Shown here one piece after another: positions 42,091 to 49,732 of a stretch of DNA of 64,000 nt. A model generated the notes under the pieces. The model was not told where the DNA came from and made no database searches. It saw nothing but the letters and a program-made list of their open reading frames with translations. Numbering within the stretch: position 1 is the first letter of the stretch; every line of letters starts with the position of its first letter. This stretch comes from Sporobacter sp942492735. GTDB lineage: Bacteria; Bacillota; Clostridia; Oscillospirales; Oscillospiraceae. The position numbers and the translations under genes are program-made. The DNA lies in contig OW818648.1 of NCBI GenBank assembly GCA_942492735.1, forward strand, positions 3,720,001 through 3,784,000, given 5' to 3'.

Positions 42091-42167
42091 ATTACTTCTA
42101 TACATTAACTGTCAGTCTCCTCGCCTGGGGTGCCGCAGCTGCGGTGATATACTTTATTAAGTCATAA
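42087..42167 (+). CDS. 26-residue single-helix membrane protein, possible split C-terminal part
   Basis: The start overlaps the previous stop as ATGA. The product is a single hydrophobic helix (FYTLTVSLLAWGAAAAVIYF) with a charged end. It could be the fourth helix of the GlpM/DUF3147-like protein, separated by a frame change, or a genuine coupled micro-protein. A terminator follows 26 bases later, so the transcript ends here. Confidence 0.5.
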   Translation: MNYFYTLTVSLLAWGAAAAVIYFIKS

Positions 42168-42192
42168 TTTAGTAGCAAGACCTGAGACGCGC

Positions 42193-42246
42193 AAAAAGTG
42201 GCCATAAACCGGATCAGATGAATTCTGTCGGTAAATGGCCACTTTT
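42193..42246 (+). terminator. Terminator after the GlpM-like genes
   Basis: AAAAGTGGCCAT pairs perfectly with ATGGCCACTTTT across a 30-base loop, giving a T-rich end. Confidence 0.82.
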
Positions 42247-42277
42247 ATCTATGATGGTATTCGTCACTAATTCTAAC

Positions 42278-42346
42278 TAACGTTAATATATAATTTGGTA
42301 ATTTTGTTTATCTAACGTACGTTATTACTTTATTTAACGATCGTTA
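42278..42346. promoter_or_regulatory. Three TAACG..CGTTA palindromes in an AT-rich gene-free stretch
   Basis: TAACGTTA (42278), TAACGTACGTTA (42313) and TAACGATCGTTA (42335) lie within 70 bases. A fourth member, TAACGTTCGTTA, occurs at 51744. They look like operator sites of a dimeric regulator, but no gene starts nearby. The 600-base gap 42168-42763 holds otherwise only terminators and no convincing reading frame, so it may be the remains of a lost gene with its control region. Confidence 0.45.
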
Positions 42347-42671
42347 TATTGTGTTATTTTATTTCACACGCACTTATCATGCGTTCTTTCGGTTTATACC
42401 AAAACGTCTATCGGGAAACAGAGGTCGTTGCAAATAACGCAAAATTGGTTAACATAATATATCGCTTGAATCTTTCGTAAGTCTCGTCGAAATAATTGTT
42501 ATGTCAACTTCTTGGCAAGTTAGCAGTTAACCTTTGTCTTCTGAATTTATTTATCGAGACATTTTTCAATAAGTTTAGCCCTAAAAGCGAATTTTTTTGT
42601 TTTTTTCGCTTCTTCTGTATTTTCGACTTCACCGGAGAACTCCCTGATTTTATCCCTGAAGCATCATTCAT

Positions 42672-42733
42672 GAGAAAAAGCTGCTGCTGCTCGCAATCGT
42701 ACCGTTAGGGTCCGAGGCTTGCAGCAGCAGCTT
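42672..42733 (-). terminator. Terminator after the first MCP gene
   Basis: On the minus strand AGCTGCTGCTGC pairs with GCAGCAGCAGCT and is followed by TTTTTCTC. The flanking TATCCCTGAAGCATCATTCA also appears, nearly unchanged, after the second MCP gene. Confidence 0.78.
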
Positions 42734-42763
42734 ATATAAAAGTTTAATATTGTGCAGTCAGTC

Positions 42764-44602
42764 TTAATATTTACCGAATTCGTTATCAAGTAAGGCGATT
42801 TTAGCTTTGGCTGTGCCTCCAGCAGCGTTCGTTCTGCCCGGCAGCTGGCGGTTTTTCGCCTGAGAATTCAGTTTGTTTTTAATGACGTCCTGGTCAAATG
42901 TCCGAGCCGTATTTTTTGTTTGAAACACAGCGATTGTCTGATTGAGCTGCTCTGCCTGAGCGGAGAGCTCTTCGCTCGCTGCGGCACTCTCCTCGGCCGT
43001 GGCGGCATTTGTCTGCACCACCTGTGAGACCTGCGCGATGCCCTGGCTGATCTGCTCAATGCCGTGCGCTTGCTCTGTGGAGGCCAAGGCAATGGAATTG
43101 ACTAGCTCCGCCGCTTTCTCGACTTGATCGACAATTTGTCCCAAAGCGCCTGCCGTTTCATTGGCGATTTTGGTTCCTTTTTCAACCTTCTTGATAGAAC
43201 CCTCGATCATGTCGGTCGTTTCTTTTGCGGCATTTGCGGATTTGGCCGCCAGCGTCCTGACTTCTTCGGCAACAACGGCAAAGCCTTTTCCGTGCTGGCC
43301 TGCCCTTGCGGCCTCAACCGCGGCGTTGAGGGCAAGAATATTGGTTTGGAATGCGATATCATCAATGACTTTAATGATTTTGCTGATACTGCTTGAGGAT
43401 GTGTTGATATCCTCCATGGCTCTTTGCATATCTTTCATTTGCTCGTTGCCGTGAGACGCATTATCTTTAGCTTTTCTTGCCAACTCATTTGCCTTATCAG
43501 CATTCAGCGCGTTTGTATGCGTCTGTGCGGATATTTCCTGGAGTGAGGCCGTCAGCTCCTCAACGGCGCTTGCCTGCTCTGTAGCGCCCTGAGACAGCGC
43601 CATACTCGATTGTGACACAAGCGCGGAGCCTGAGGTAACCTGGTCAGAAGATGTCGCAATCGTGCCAATCAAATGGTTGAGATTATCCACGAGCTGACCA
43701 AGTCCTTTGCCCAGCATATCTTGCTCTGAGCGTTGATTAAACTCAACGGTGAGATCTCCGTCTGCCACCTTTTGAATTGCCCTTACCTGCAGAGTTGTCG
43801 CGACTATCAAGTTGTGAAATGATAAGGCAAGGTTGCCTATTTCATCCTGTTGCTCTTTCATATGCATGTCGCTGTCACTTAGAATACTTTGTACGTTTAT
43901 ATCCCCCACAGCAAGCATATCGGCCATCTTGGCCATCGTTCCGATCGGCTTGCTAATGATACCCGATATGGCAACGCCAAGTATGATGGCAATGACGACT
44001 GCAACGACGACGACAACAATCATAATGATGATTCCGGTCAGTGCCGTCGCGGCGTTATCCTTCGCAGTGGCTTCAGCTTCAGCGGCGACAAGCTGGCTCA
44101 GTTCCAAGAATTCATCACGTAATGTCCCACCGAGCGGTGCCATCGTCCCAAATGCGAGCTCGTCTCCCTTGTCATATTGACCGGCGTCCATTAAGCCTAA
44201 ATATTCTACAACATATGTCGCATATTCTTCTATTTGCGTGTTTATTTTGTCGTTAAGCGCAATAATATCCTGATTTTCGAATGTGATTTTATGAAGATTA
44301 TCGAAACCGTTATTTGTCGCCGTTTGAAATTGCTCAACAAGCACCTTCGTCGCCTGAACATCCTTATCATTTTCCAGTGTTGTCATTTTCAGAAGATTAT
44401 ATCTGAGCTGCATGAAATTAACAGCCGCATCACCTGAATATTGCAGCGCCTTCGCTTCATCCTCATAAAGCGCTGTATCTGCTTGTTTCATTGTCGCTAA
44501 ATTAATTATTCCAACAACACCGACAATTGCGGCAATAATCGCGACAATCAGAAACCCTAGAATCAATTTTTTTGCAATCTTTTGGTTTTTATACCAAGAC
44601 AT
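42764..44602 (-). CDS. Methyl-accepting chemotaxis protein with four-helix-bundle sensor
   Basis: The 612-residue protein has membrane helices at about 10-32 and 188-212, with a mainly helical sensor of about 150 residues between them (4HB_MCP type). A HAMP domain follows, then a cytoplasmic signalling domain with the hairpin tip DIAFQTNILALNAAVEAARAG split over residues about 420-440. The C terminus carries KIALLDNEFGKY, identical in the MCP at 45479; the signalling halves of the two are nearly the same, so they are recent paralogs. It lies 40 bases after cheW and should share its sigma-D-type promoter. No CheA or CheY is in the window. Confidence 0.93.
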   Translation of the reverse strand: MSWYKNQKIAKKLILGFLIVAIIAAIVGVVGIINLATMKQADTALYEDEAKALQYSGDAAVNFMQLRYNLLKMTTLENDKDVQATKVLVEQFQTATNNGFDNLHKITFENQDIIALNDKINTQIEEYATYVVEYLGLMDAGQYDKGDELAFGTMAPLGGTLRDEFLELSQLVAAEAEATAKDNAATALTGIIIMIVVVVVAVVIAIILGVAISGIISKPIGTMAKMADMLAVGDINVQSILSDSDMHMKEQQDEIGNLALSFHNLIVATTLQVRAIQKVADGDLTVEFNQRSEQDMLGKGLGQLVDNLNHLIGTIATSSDQVTSGSALVSQSSMALSQGATEQASAVEELTASLQEISAQTHTNALNADKANELARKAKDNASHGNEQMKDMQRAMEDINTSSSSISKIIKVIDDIAFQTNILALNAAVEAARAGQHGKGFAVVAEEVRTLAAKSANAAKETTDMIEGSIKKVEKGTKIANETAGALGQIVDQVEKAAELVNSIALASTEQAHGIEQISQGIAQVSQVVQTNAATAEESAAASEELSAQAEQLNQTIAVFQTKNTARTFDQDVIKNKLNSQAKNRQLPGRTNAAGGTAKAKIALLDNEFGKY

Positions 44603-44641
44603 ACGCTTGTACCCCTTCTCAAACCTATTAATTTTCTCTGC

Positions 44642-45133
44642 TTATACGAGATCGCTTAACGTCTCGATTTCTTCTTCACTTAAAAGTTGTTCGCAGTCCA
44701 GGATTAATACAACACCGTTTTCTGTTTTACCGATGTTTTTAACAAATCCGCTGTTTTGCCCTCTATTTGCTTTTGGCACCTCGGATACATCGTTCGTTGG
44801 AATTGTAATGACTTCCGATACTCTGTCAACAATCAAGCCAATTGGTATCCCTGCGATATCGATGACAATAATGCACGTTCTGTCATCGAATTCACGAACA
44901 TCTTTTCCGAATAACACCCTGACATCGAGTACCGGAATAATTTTGCCCCGCAAATTGATGATCCCTTTCATATAGGCCGGCATGTCGGGCAGTTCTGTAA
45001 TCTTCTGCATGCCGATGATTTCTGTTATGTACTGCATCTCAATGCCGAACAGAACGTCCCCGATACTGAAGGTCAGGTATCTGCCGGTTTGCATATCTTC
45101 TGCAGCCGCTTCTTCGTTTTTGCTGAAATCCAT
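44642..45133 (-). CDS. cheW: Chemotaxis coupling protein CheW
   Basis: This 163-residue protein is a single CheW domain: YLTFSIGDVLFGIEMQYITEI, then NLRGKIIPVLDVRVLFG, then PIGLIVDRVSEVI and NGVVLILD. It couples MCPs to the CheA kinase. AAAGGAG stands before the ATG. The gene is upstream of an MCP gene with a 40-base gap. Its promoter has a sigma-D-like TAAA-N15-TCCGACAT followed by a palindrome, the same arrangement as at the second MCP gene. Confidence 0.95.
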   Translation of the reverse strand: MDFSKNEEAAAEDMQTGRYLTFSIGDVLFGIEMQYITEIIGMQKITELPDMPAYMKGIINLRGKIIPVLDVRVLFGKDVREFDDRTCIIVIDIAGIPIGLIVDRVSEVITIPTNDVSEVPKANRGQNSGFVKNIGKTENGVVLILDCEQLLSEEEIETLSDLV

Positions 45134-45162
45134 GATTTTCTACTCCTTTCCAATCGTATTCC

Positions 45163-45178
45163 TTACGACCGTTCGTAA
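45163..45178. promoter_or_regulatory. Palindrome TTACGA-CCGT-TCGTAA downstream of cheW promoter
   Basis: Six-base perfect arms lie at about +1 to +16 of the cheW promoter. The same sequence follows the MCP promoter at 47377. A TetR regulator is encoded next to the latter and is the likely ligand. Confidence 0.65.
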
Positions 45179-45184
45179 TATGAT

Positions 45185-45211
45185 ATGTCGGAATAATTCT
45201 AACAAACTTTA
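45185..45211 (-). promoter_or_regulatory. Sigma-D (flagellar) type promoter of cheW-MCP
   Basis: Read on the minus strand: TAAA, 15 bases, TCCGACAT. This matches the sigma-28/SigD pattern TAAA-N15-GCCGATAT at ten of twelve positions. It is the expected class for chemotaxis genes. Confidence 0.72.
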
Positions 45212-45324
45212 GTCTATTGTTAATATTTTTCTATATATATGTTAAATAATTAACTAGCACTTGTAACCGATCGGATAAACTACATAATCGTATTATCAGT
45301 GATGAACCGGCAGCTATCGACGAC

Positions 45325-45359
45325 AGGAGGATATATGGTTACTAACCATTTGTCTTCCT
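45325..45359. repeat. Imperfect palindrome in the cheW upstream gap
   Basis: The 35-base sequence has 17-base arms beginning AGGAGGATAT and ending GTCTTCCT, matching at 14 of 17 positions. It includes an AGGAGG-ATG pair that would start only an eight-residue frame, so I do not call a gene. The rest of the gap 45212-45478 is AT-rich, plus the hairpin at 45395. Confidence 0.5.
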
Positions 45360-45394
45360 GAATTTTTCCCTGAAGCATCATTCAAAGGCCAAAT

Positions 45395-45445
45395 CTGCTG
45401 CAGCGAAGCAATAGGACCGAAAGCACCCCATGCCTGCTGCAGCAG
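45395..45445 (-). terminator. Hairpin after the second MCP gene
   Basis: CTGCTGCAGC pairs perfectly with GCTGCAGCAG across a 31-base loop. The T-run is weak. It corresponds in position and in flanking sequence to the terminator at 42672. Confidence 0.6.
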
Positions 45446-45478
45446 CATATATTGAGGTATATTGTTGAGCAGTCAGTA

Positions 45479-47335
45479 CTAATATTTACCGAATTCGTTA
45501 TCAAGCAATGCGATTTTCGCTTTCGTTATTCCTGCAGGTTGGCTTGTCCTACTAGGCAGCTGTCGATTTTTTGACTGCATATTCAGTTTACTATTATTAC
45601 CGTCTCGTTCAAATGTCCGGGCCATTTTTTTTGTTTTGAATATGGCAATTGTCTCGTTGAGTTGCTCGGCCTGAGCGGAGAGCTCCTCACTGGCGGCGGC
45701 GCTCTCTTCGGCTGTGGCGGCGTTTGTCTGAACAACCTGAGAAACCTGTGAGATTCCCAAGCTGATCTGTTCTATACCGTGAGCCTGTTCCGTTGAGGCC
45801 AATGCAATGGAATTGACCAGCTCGGCTGCTTTTTCGACCTGCTCAACGATTTGCTCAAGTGCGCCCGCTGTATCTTTCGCAATTTTCGTACCCGTCTCAA
45901 CCTTTTTGATCGATCCTTCGATCATGTCGGTTGTTTCCTTTGCGGCATTCGCTGATTTAGCTGCCAATGTTCTGACCTCTTCTGCAACAACGGCAAAGCC
46001 TTTTCCGTGCTGGCCTGCCCTCGCGGCCTCAACAGCGGCGTTAAGAGCGAGAATATTTGTTTGGAACGCGATATCATCAATGACCTTAATAATCTTGTTG
46101 ATACTGCTTGAGGAGGTGTTGATATCCTCCATTGCCTTGAGCATGTCTTTCATCTGTTCGTTGCCGTTGGATGCGTTATCTTTTGCTTTTCTCGCCAGTA
46201 CATTTGCTTTTTCAGCGTTCAGCGCATTTGTATGCGTCTGTGCGGAAATCTCTTGAAGTGATGCGGTTAATTCCTCAACAGAGCTTGCCTGCTCTGTGGC
46301 CCCCTGTGCCATTGCCTGGGCGCCGTTTGCCACCTGCGTCGCGCCTCTGTCAACATCATCTACCGTTAGACTTATCCGGTTTATTGTGACACTTAAATTA
46401 TCGAGCATTGCAGCCATATTTTCTCTTAGTTTACTGAACTGGCCTGCATAATCTTTATGCATCTCTACCACGAGGTTTCCATCTGATACGCTGAGCAGCG
46501 TGTCGGAGATTTCATCAATGTACTCTTGATAATTCACTAATCTTTGAATCGTCAGGTCAAAGGATTTTGCAAGCTGTCCCACTTCGTCCTTCGACTTTAC
46601 CGATAGCTTTACGTTAAACTCGCCGTCAGCAATCTGCTGCGCAGCATTTGTTATTCTCTTAATCGGGTTTGCGATTGACCCTGCAATGAGCCAGCTGATG
46701 ATGGCTCCAAGCACAACAACACCAACAATTATAAAAACGACCGACCTAATTGTGGATGAAATCCCCTCGTTGAGCAACTCATTCACCACTGTACTTGGAA
46801 CGCCGACAAAATAAATGCCGATGATTTGCTTGTTCTCACCATAAATAGGGACGTAGCGCGTGATGTAGTCATTCCCCAGTATGGCCGCCTGACCGAGAAA
46901 TGATTTACCCAACGATACTTCTTTATATGCGCTGCCCTTAGAATCCAGCTCGGTTCCGACGACACGATCTCCCTTTTCGTCTTGAATCGTCGTCAGAACT
47001 CTGATGTATTTATCTCCCTCTTTGGCAAAGATCGTGGCGACAACATCCATACTTTGAGCTAATTTATCGATATATTCGTATCTTCCTTCAATTGGCTGTC
47101 CATCCTTGTCAATAAGTTTGCCATCATCATTCATGCCGAGTGCGCCGAATTGATCAGCAAGATAAATTTCAAGCATATTACCGGCAGCAGTTAACTTATC
47201 TTCAAACTGTGTTTGACTGATGTCTCTTGTCAATTGAAACCCTTGATTTAATCCGAGCGTTACCGCCGATATTGTTGAAGCAATAACGATGGCTATTATG
47301 GAAAGAACGAGTTTAGCTTTTAAGCTTTTCATCAA
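45479..47335 (-). CDS. Methyl-accepting chemotaxis protein with Cache-type sensor
   Basis: The 618-residue protein has membrane helices at about 8-28 and 193-215. The external region between them looks like a single Cache domain (DGQPIEGRYEYIDKLAQSMD, IGIYFVGVP) that would bind a small ligand. HAMP and a full signalling domain follow; the tip region and the C-terminal KIALLDNEFGKY are shared with the MCP at 42764. The sensor domains differ, so the pair senses different signals through one output. A sigma-D-like promoter and a palindrome lie upstream, and a divergent tetR gene begins 215 bases away. Confidence 0.93.
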   Translation of the reverse strand: MMKSLKAKLVLSIIAIVIASTISAVTLGLNQGFQLTRDISQTQFEDKLTAAGNMLEIYLADQFGALGMNDDGKLIDKDGQPIEGRYEYIDKLAQSMDVVATIFAKEGDKYIRVLTTIQDEKGDRVVGTELDSKGSAYKEVSLGKSFLGQAAILGNDYITRYVPIYGENKQIIGIYFVGVPSTVVNELLNEGISSTIRSVVFIIVGVVVLGAIISWLIAGSIANPIKRITNAAQQIADGEFNVKLSVKSKDEVGQLAKSFDLTIQRLVNYQEYIDEISDTLLSVSDGNLVVEMHKDYAGQFSKLRENMAAMLDNLSVTINRISLTVDDVDRGATQVANGAQAMAQGATEQASSVEELTASLQEISAQTHTNALNAEKANVLARKAKDNASNGNEQMKDMLKAMEDINTSSSSINKIIKVIDDIAFQTNILALNAAVEAARAGQHGKGFAVVAEEVRTLAAKSANAAKETTDMIEGSIKKVETGTKIAKDTAGALEQIVEQVEKAAELVNSIALASTEQAHGIEQISLGISQVSQVVQTNAATAEESAAASEELSAQAEQLNETIAIFKTKKMARTFERDGNNSKLNMQSKNRQLPSRTSQPAGITKAKIALLDNEFGKY

Positions 47336-47376
47336 TTGAGCCCCTTTAAGTAAATTAATGTGGACTATGGCAGTGC

Positions 47377-47391
47377 TTACGACCGTTCGTA
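47377..47391. promoter_or_regulatory. Palindrome TACGA-CCGT-TCGTA downstream of MCP promoter
   Basis: This is the same sequence as at 45163, here with 5-base arms, at about +4 to +18 of the MCP promoter. Repeating the same site at the same place in two sigma-D promoters argues for a real operator, most likely of the divergent TetR protein. Confidence 0.65.
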
Positions 47392-47401
47392 TCTACTATA
47401 T

Positions 47402-47428
47402 TTGTCGGAATAATTATCCAACACTTTA
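47402..47428 (-). promoter_or_regulatory. Sigma-D type promoter of the Cache MCP gene
   Basis: Read on the minus strand: TAAA, 15 bases, TCCGACAA, close to the sigma-28 pattern TAAA-N15-GCCGATAT. Confidence 0.68.
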
Positions 47429-47474
47429 GTGCTTTGTTAATATTTACTACATTTGTTAAATAATAAATTAGGTC

Positions 47475-47502
47475 TTGCATCAAAACAGATATTCGATATA
47501 AT
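47475..47502 (+). promoter_or_regulatory. Sigma-A promoter of the tetR-like gene
   Basis: TTGCAT and TATAAT are separated by 16 bases, ending 49 bases before the ATG at 47551. Confidence 0.62.
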
Positions 47503-47550
47503 TGTATAAACATTATTGTGAACTATCGATTTTCGAAGAACGGAGGTCCA

Positions 47551-48132
47551 ATGGCGACGAAACAGGATATAAAGGATACTGCATTCACGTTATTTGCGCG
47601 AAAAGGTTATGTTGAAACCACAATGGAGGATATAGCCAATGTTTTAAATCTAAAAAAACAATCTCTGTATTCACATTTTACAAGTAAAGCAGAGATTTTT
47701 CGTGAAATTATGCAAGATCAGTCCTTTTTTATGATAAATGAAATAAGCAGCAAAATGGGAGAATTGGTTACCCAGTCAACCGAAAATCTACTCATCGGTA
47801 TTGTCGAAAGTTACATAAAAGTATTTATAAACCGCGATAGATTATTGCTTTGGAAGAGAGCAATTCTCATGGCTGGAAATGACGAATTCGGTGAAATGCG
47901 CAGCAATATAGTACCGTTTGACAAAGCTTTGGGAACAGAAATTTATAATGTTCTGAAGATGAGTAACCCATGGCTGAATCGACCAATATTTAACTCTTTT
48001 TTTTCATCATATATGGTGTTGATCTTTGGTTATTTGGAATGGATGCTGCTAAATAACCACGATGATGCTGTTTTCAAGATTGTCTGGCGTAATTTCTGGC
48101 ATGGGGCAAAAAACCAGTTGCAGCCCGGCTGA
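47551..48132 (+). CDS. TetR-family transcriptional regulator
   Basis: The 193-residue protein opens with a TetR helix-turn-helix: KQDIKDTAFTLFARKGYVET, then TMEDIANVLNLKKQSLYSHF. The remaining helical domain is of the ligand-binding type (AcrR_C-like), rich in aromatic residues. GGAGGT directly precedes the ATG. It is divergent from the Cache MCP gene. The shared palindrome in the MCP and cheW promoters makes chemotaxis genes its probable targets, which is unusual for a TetR protein. Its base composition is more AT-rich than the genes on either side. Confidence 0.9.
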   Translation: MATKQDIKDTAFTLFARKGYVETTMEDIANVLNLKKQSLYSHFTSKAEIFREIMQDQSFFMINEISSKMGELVTQSTENLLIGIVESYIKVFINRDRLLLWKRAILMAGNDEFGEMRSNIVPFDKALGTEIYNVLKMSNPWLNRPIFNSFFSSYMVLIFGYLEWMLLNNHDDAVFKIVWRNFWHGAKNQLQPG

Positions 48133-48161
48133 GCGACCTCGATAAGCAATATTATTATATC

Positions 48162-48201
48162 GCAAGAGAGACTGGCGCAACGAATTGGGCCAGTCTCTTG
48201 C
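48162..48201 (+). terminator. Hairpin after the tetR-like gene
   Basis: GCAAGAGAGACTGGC pairs with GCCAGTCTCTTGC with a small bulge. It has no T-run immediately after, so termination strength is uncertain. Confidence 0.6.
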
Positions 48202-48220
48202 TGACGTGTCATACCATCGA

Positions 48221-48249
48221 TTGACATATTTTTTTTTTACGCTTATACT
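48221..48249 (+). promoter_or_regulatory. Sigma-A promoter of the MBOAT gene
   Basis: A consensus TTGACA, 17 bases (mostly T), then TATACT, giving a leader of about 40 bases before the ATG at 48296. Confidence 0.75.
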
Positions 48250-48295
48250 CAGTATAATTTCGAGAAATCGTTTATCAATCCTACAGGAGTTAAAT

Positions 48296-49714
48296 ATGGT
48301 TTTTTCCAGTATCGGATTCCTTTTCTTCTTTCTTCCTTGCTTACTCGTCATATACTACTTAATACCGCGGCGTTTGCGTGAAATCAGAAACGTTGTGCTA
48401 CTTGGTTTCAGCCTTTTCTTTTATGCTTATGGCGGCCCGAGGTTTCTTCTATTAATGCTCGTTTCAATCTGCATAAACTATATCTGCGGTCTGTTTGTTT
48501 CAAAGGAACACACAGAAAAAACGCGCCGCTTTTTTTTAGCTGCAGCTGTCGTCCTTGGTCTTGGGCTGCTTGGCTGGTTTAAATATTCAAGGTTTTTTGC
48601 CGAAACGATTAATAGCTTGGGAACGGGCCTCCCCGTCCCCAACGTCACACTGCCAATCGGCATCTCCTTTTTTACGTTCCATGGCCTAAGTTACATCATC
48701 GACGTTTACAGGGGTACGGCAATGCCCATGAAGAACCCCTTACGGGTTGCCCTGTACATCTCCCTTTTTCCGCAGCTCGTGGCCGGACCGATCGTGCGCT
48801 ATTCAACAGTCTCCGACCATCTCGGTATGAGGGATGAAAACCTCACCGATTTCTCAGAAGGCGCAATGCGCTTCGTCTTTGGTCTCGCTAAAAAAATGCT
48901 TTTAGCCAACACGCTCGGCATCATTGCCGATAAGACATTCGCCGAAACCGGCGGCGCGCTGTCGACAGGTCTCGCCTGGCTCGGTGCTCTTGCCTATACG
49001 GGACAGATCTACTTCGATTTCTCGGCGTATTCTGACATGGCGCTGGGGCTTGGCAGGATGTTCGGTTTTCATTTTCTGGAGAACTTCAATTACCCGTATA
49101 TCGCCAAATCCATCACGGAATTCTGGCAGCGCTGGCATATATCTCTGACTTCATGGTTTCGAGATTACGTCTATATCCCGCTCGGCGGCAACAGGTGCTC
49201 AAAATATAAAAACATCCGAAACATCGCCATTGTCTGGTTTTTGACAGGCTTCTGGCATGGCGCGGCGTGGAATTTCATAGTCTGGGGTTTATGGTTCTGC
49301 GTCCTATTGCTGGGTGAGAAATTCATCTGGGGTAAGCTTCTTGTGAAAACCCCATCTGTTATCCGCCATATCTATACGCTGCTGATTGTTGTTTTAAGCT
49401 GGGTCCTATTCAGAACCGACAGTCTCAGCCAGGCCGTGTCTTATATTGGTGTCATGTTCGGCACCGGTGGTGCTGCTTTTGACGGACAAACGATCTACCT
49501 GCTTACGGAATATTGGCCGGAGCTCATTGTCGCTGTCGTTGCCGTCATGCCTCTTAAAAACGCTGCGCGGAACGTCCTCGAAAAGGGTCAGTCTGGATTC
49601 TGCAAGCAGCTTCTTGTATGGGGCCCGCGGCTTCTGGGGCTCGTGCTGCTCGTTTTCTCATATATGAAGCTGGTCAGCGGCTCATTCAACCCGTTTATAT
49701 ATTTCAGATTCTGA
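48296..49714 (+). CDS. MBOAT family O-acyltransferase (AlgI-like)
   Basis: The 472-residue polytopic protein belongs to the membrane-bound O-acyltransferase family, AlgI/DltB branch. Visible marks are MVFSSIGFLFFFLPCLLVIY, LPIGISFFTFHGLSYIIDVY, LVAGPIVRY, EFWQRWHISLTSWFRDYVYI and the catalytic-histidine region FLTGFWHGAAWNF. It moves acetyl or acyl groups across the membrane for attachment to a cell-surface polymer. CAGGAG lies six bases before the ATG. The DHHW protein gene 18 bases downstream is the usual partner, acting as the outside transferase. Confidence 0.95.
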   Translation: MVFSSIGFLFFFLPCLLVIYYLIPRRLREIRNVVLLGFSLFFYAYGGPRFLLLMLVSICINYICGLFVSKEHTEKTRRFFLAAAVVLGLGLLGWFKYSRFFAETINSLGTGLPVPNVTLPIGISFFTFHGLSYIIDVYRGTAMPMKNPLRVALYISLFPQLVAGPIVRYSTVSDHLGMRDENLTDFSEGAMRFVFGLAKKMLLANTLGIIADKTFAETGGALSTGLAWLGALAYTGQIYFDFSAYSDMALGLGRMFGFHFLENFNYPYIAKSITEFWQRWHISLTSWFRDYVYIPLGGNRCSKYKNIRNIAIVWFLTGFWHGAAWNFIVWGLWFCVLLLGEKFIWGKLLVKTPSVIRHIYTLLIVVLSWVLFRTDSLSQAVSYIGVMFGTGGAAFDGQTIYLLTEYWPELIVAVVAVMPLKNAARNVLEKGQSGFCKQLLVWGPRLLGLVLLVFSYMKLVSGSFNPFIYFRF

Positions 49715-49732
49715 TAAAGGAGGATATATTGA

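Noticed and set aside
42496..42708. 70-residue plus-strand frame in the 42.2-42.7 kb gap
   Set aside because: Phe/Cys-rich composition, no ribosome site, and it overlaps the MCP terminator hairpin; it looks like chance.
45331..45361. AGGAGG followed by ATG, starting an eight-residue frame
   Set aside because: The frame is tiny and the sequence is explained by an imperfect palindrome; no downstream plus-strand gene would use it as a leader.
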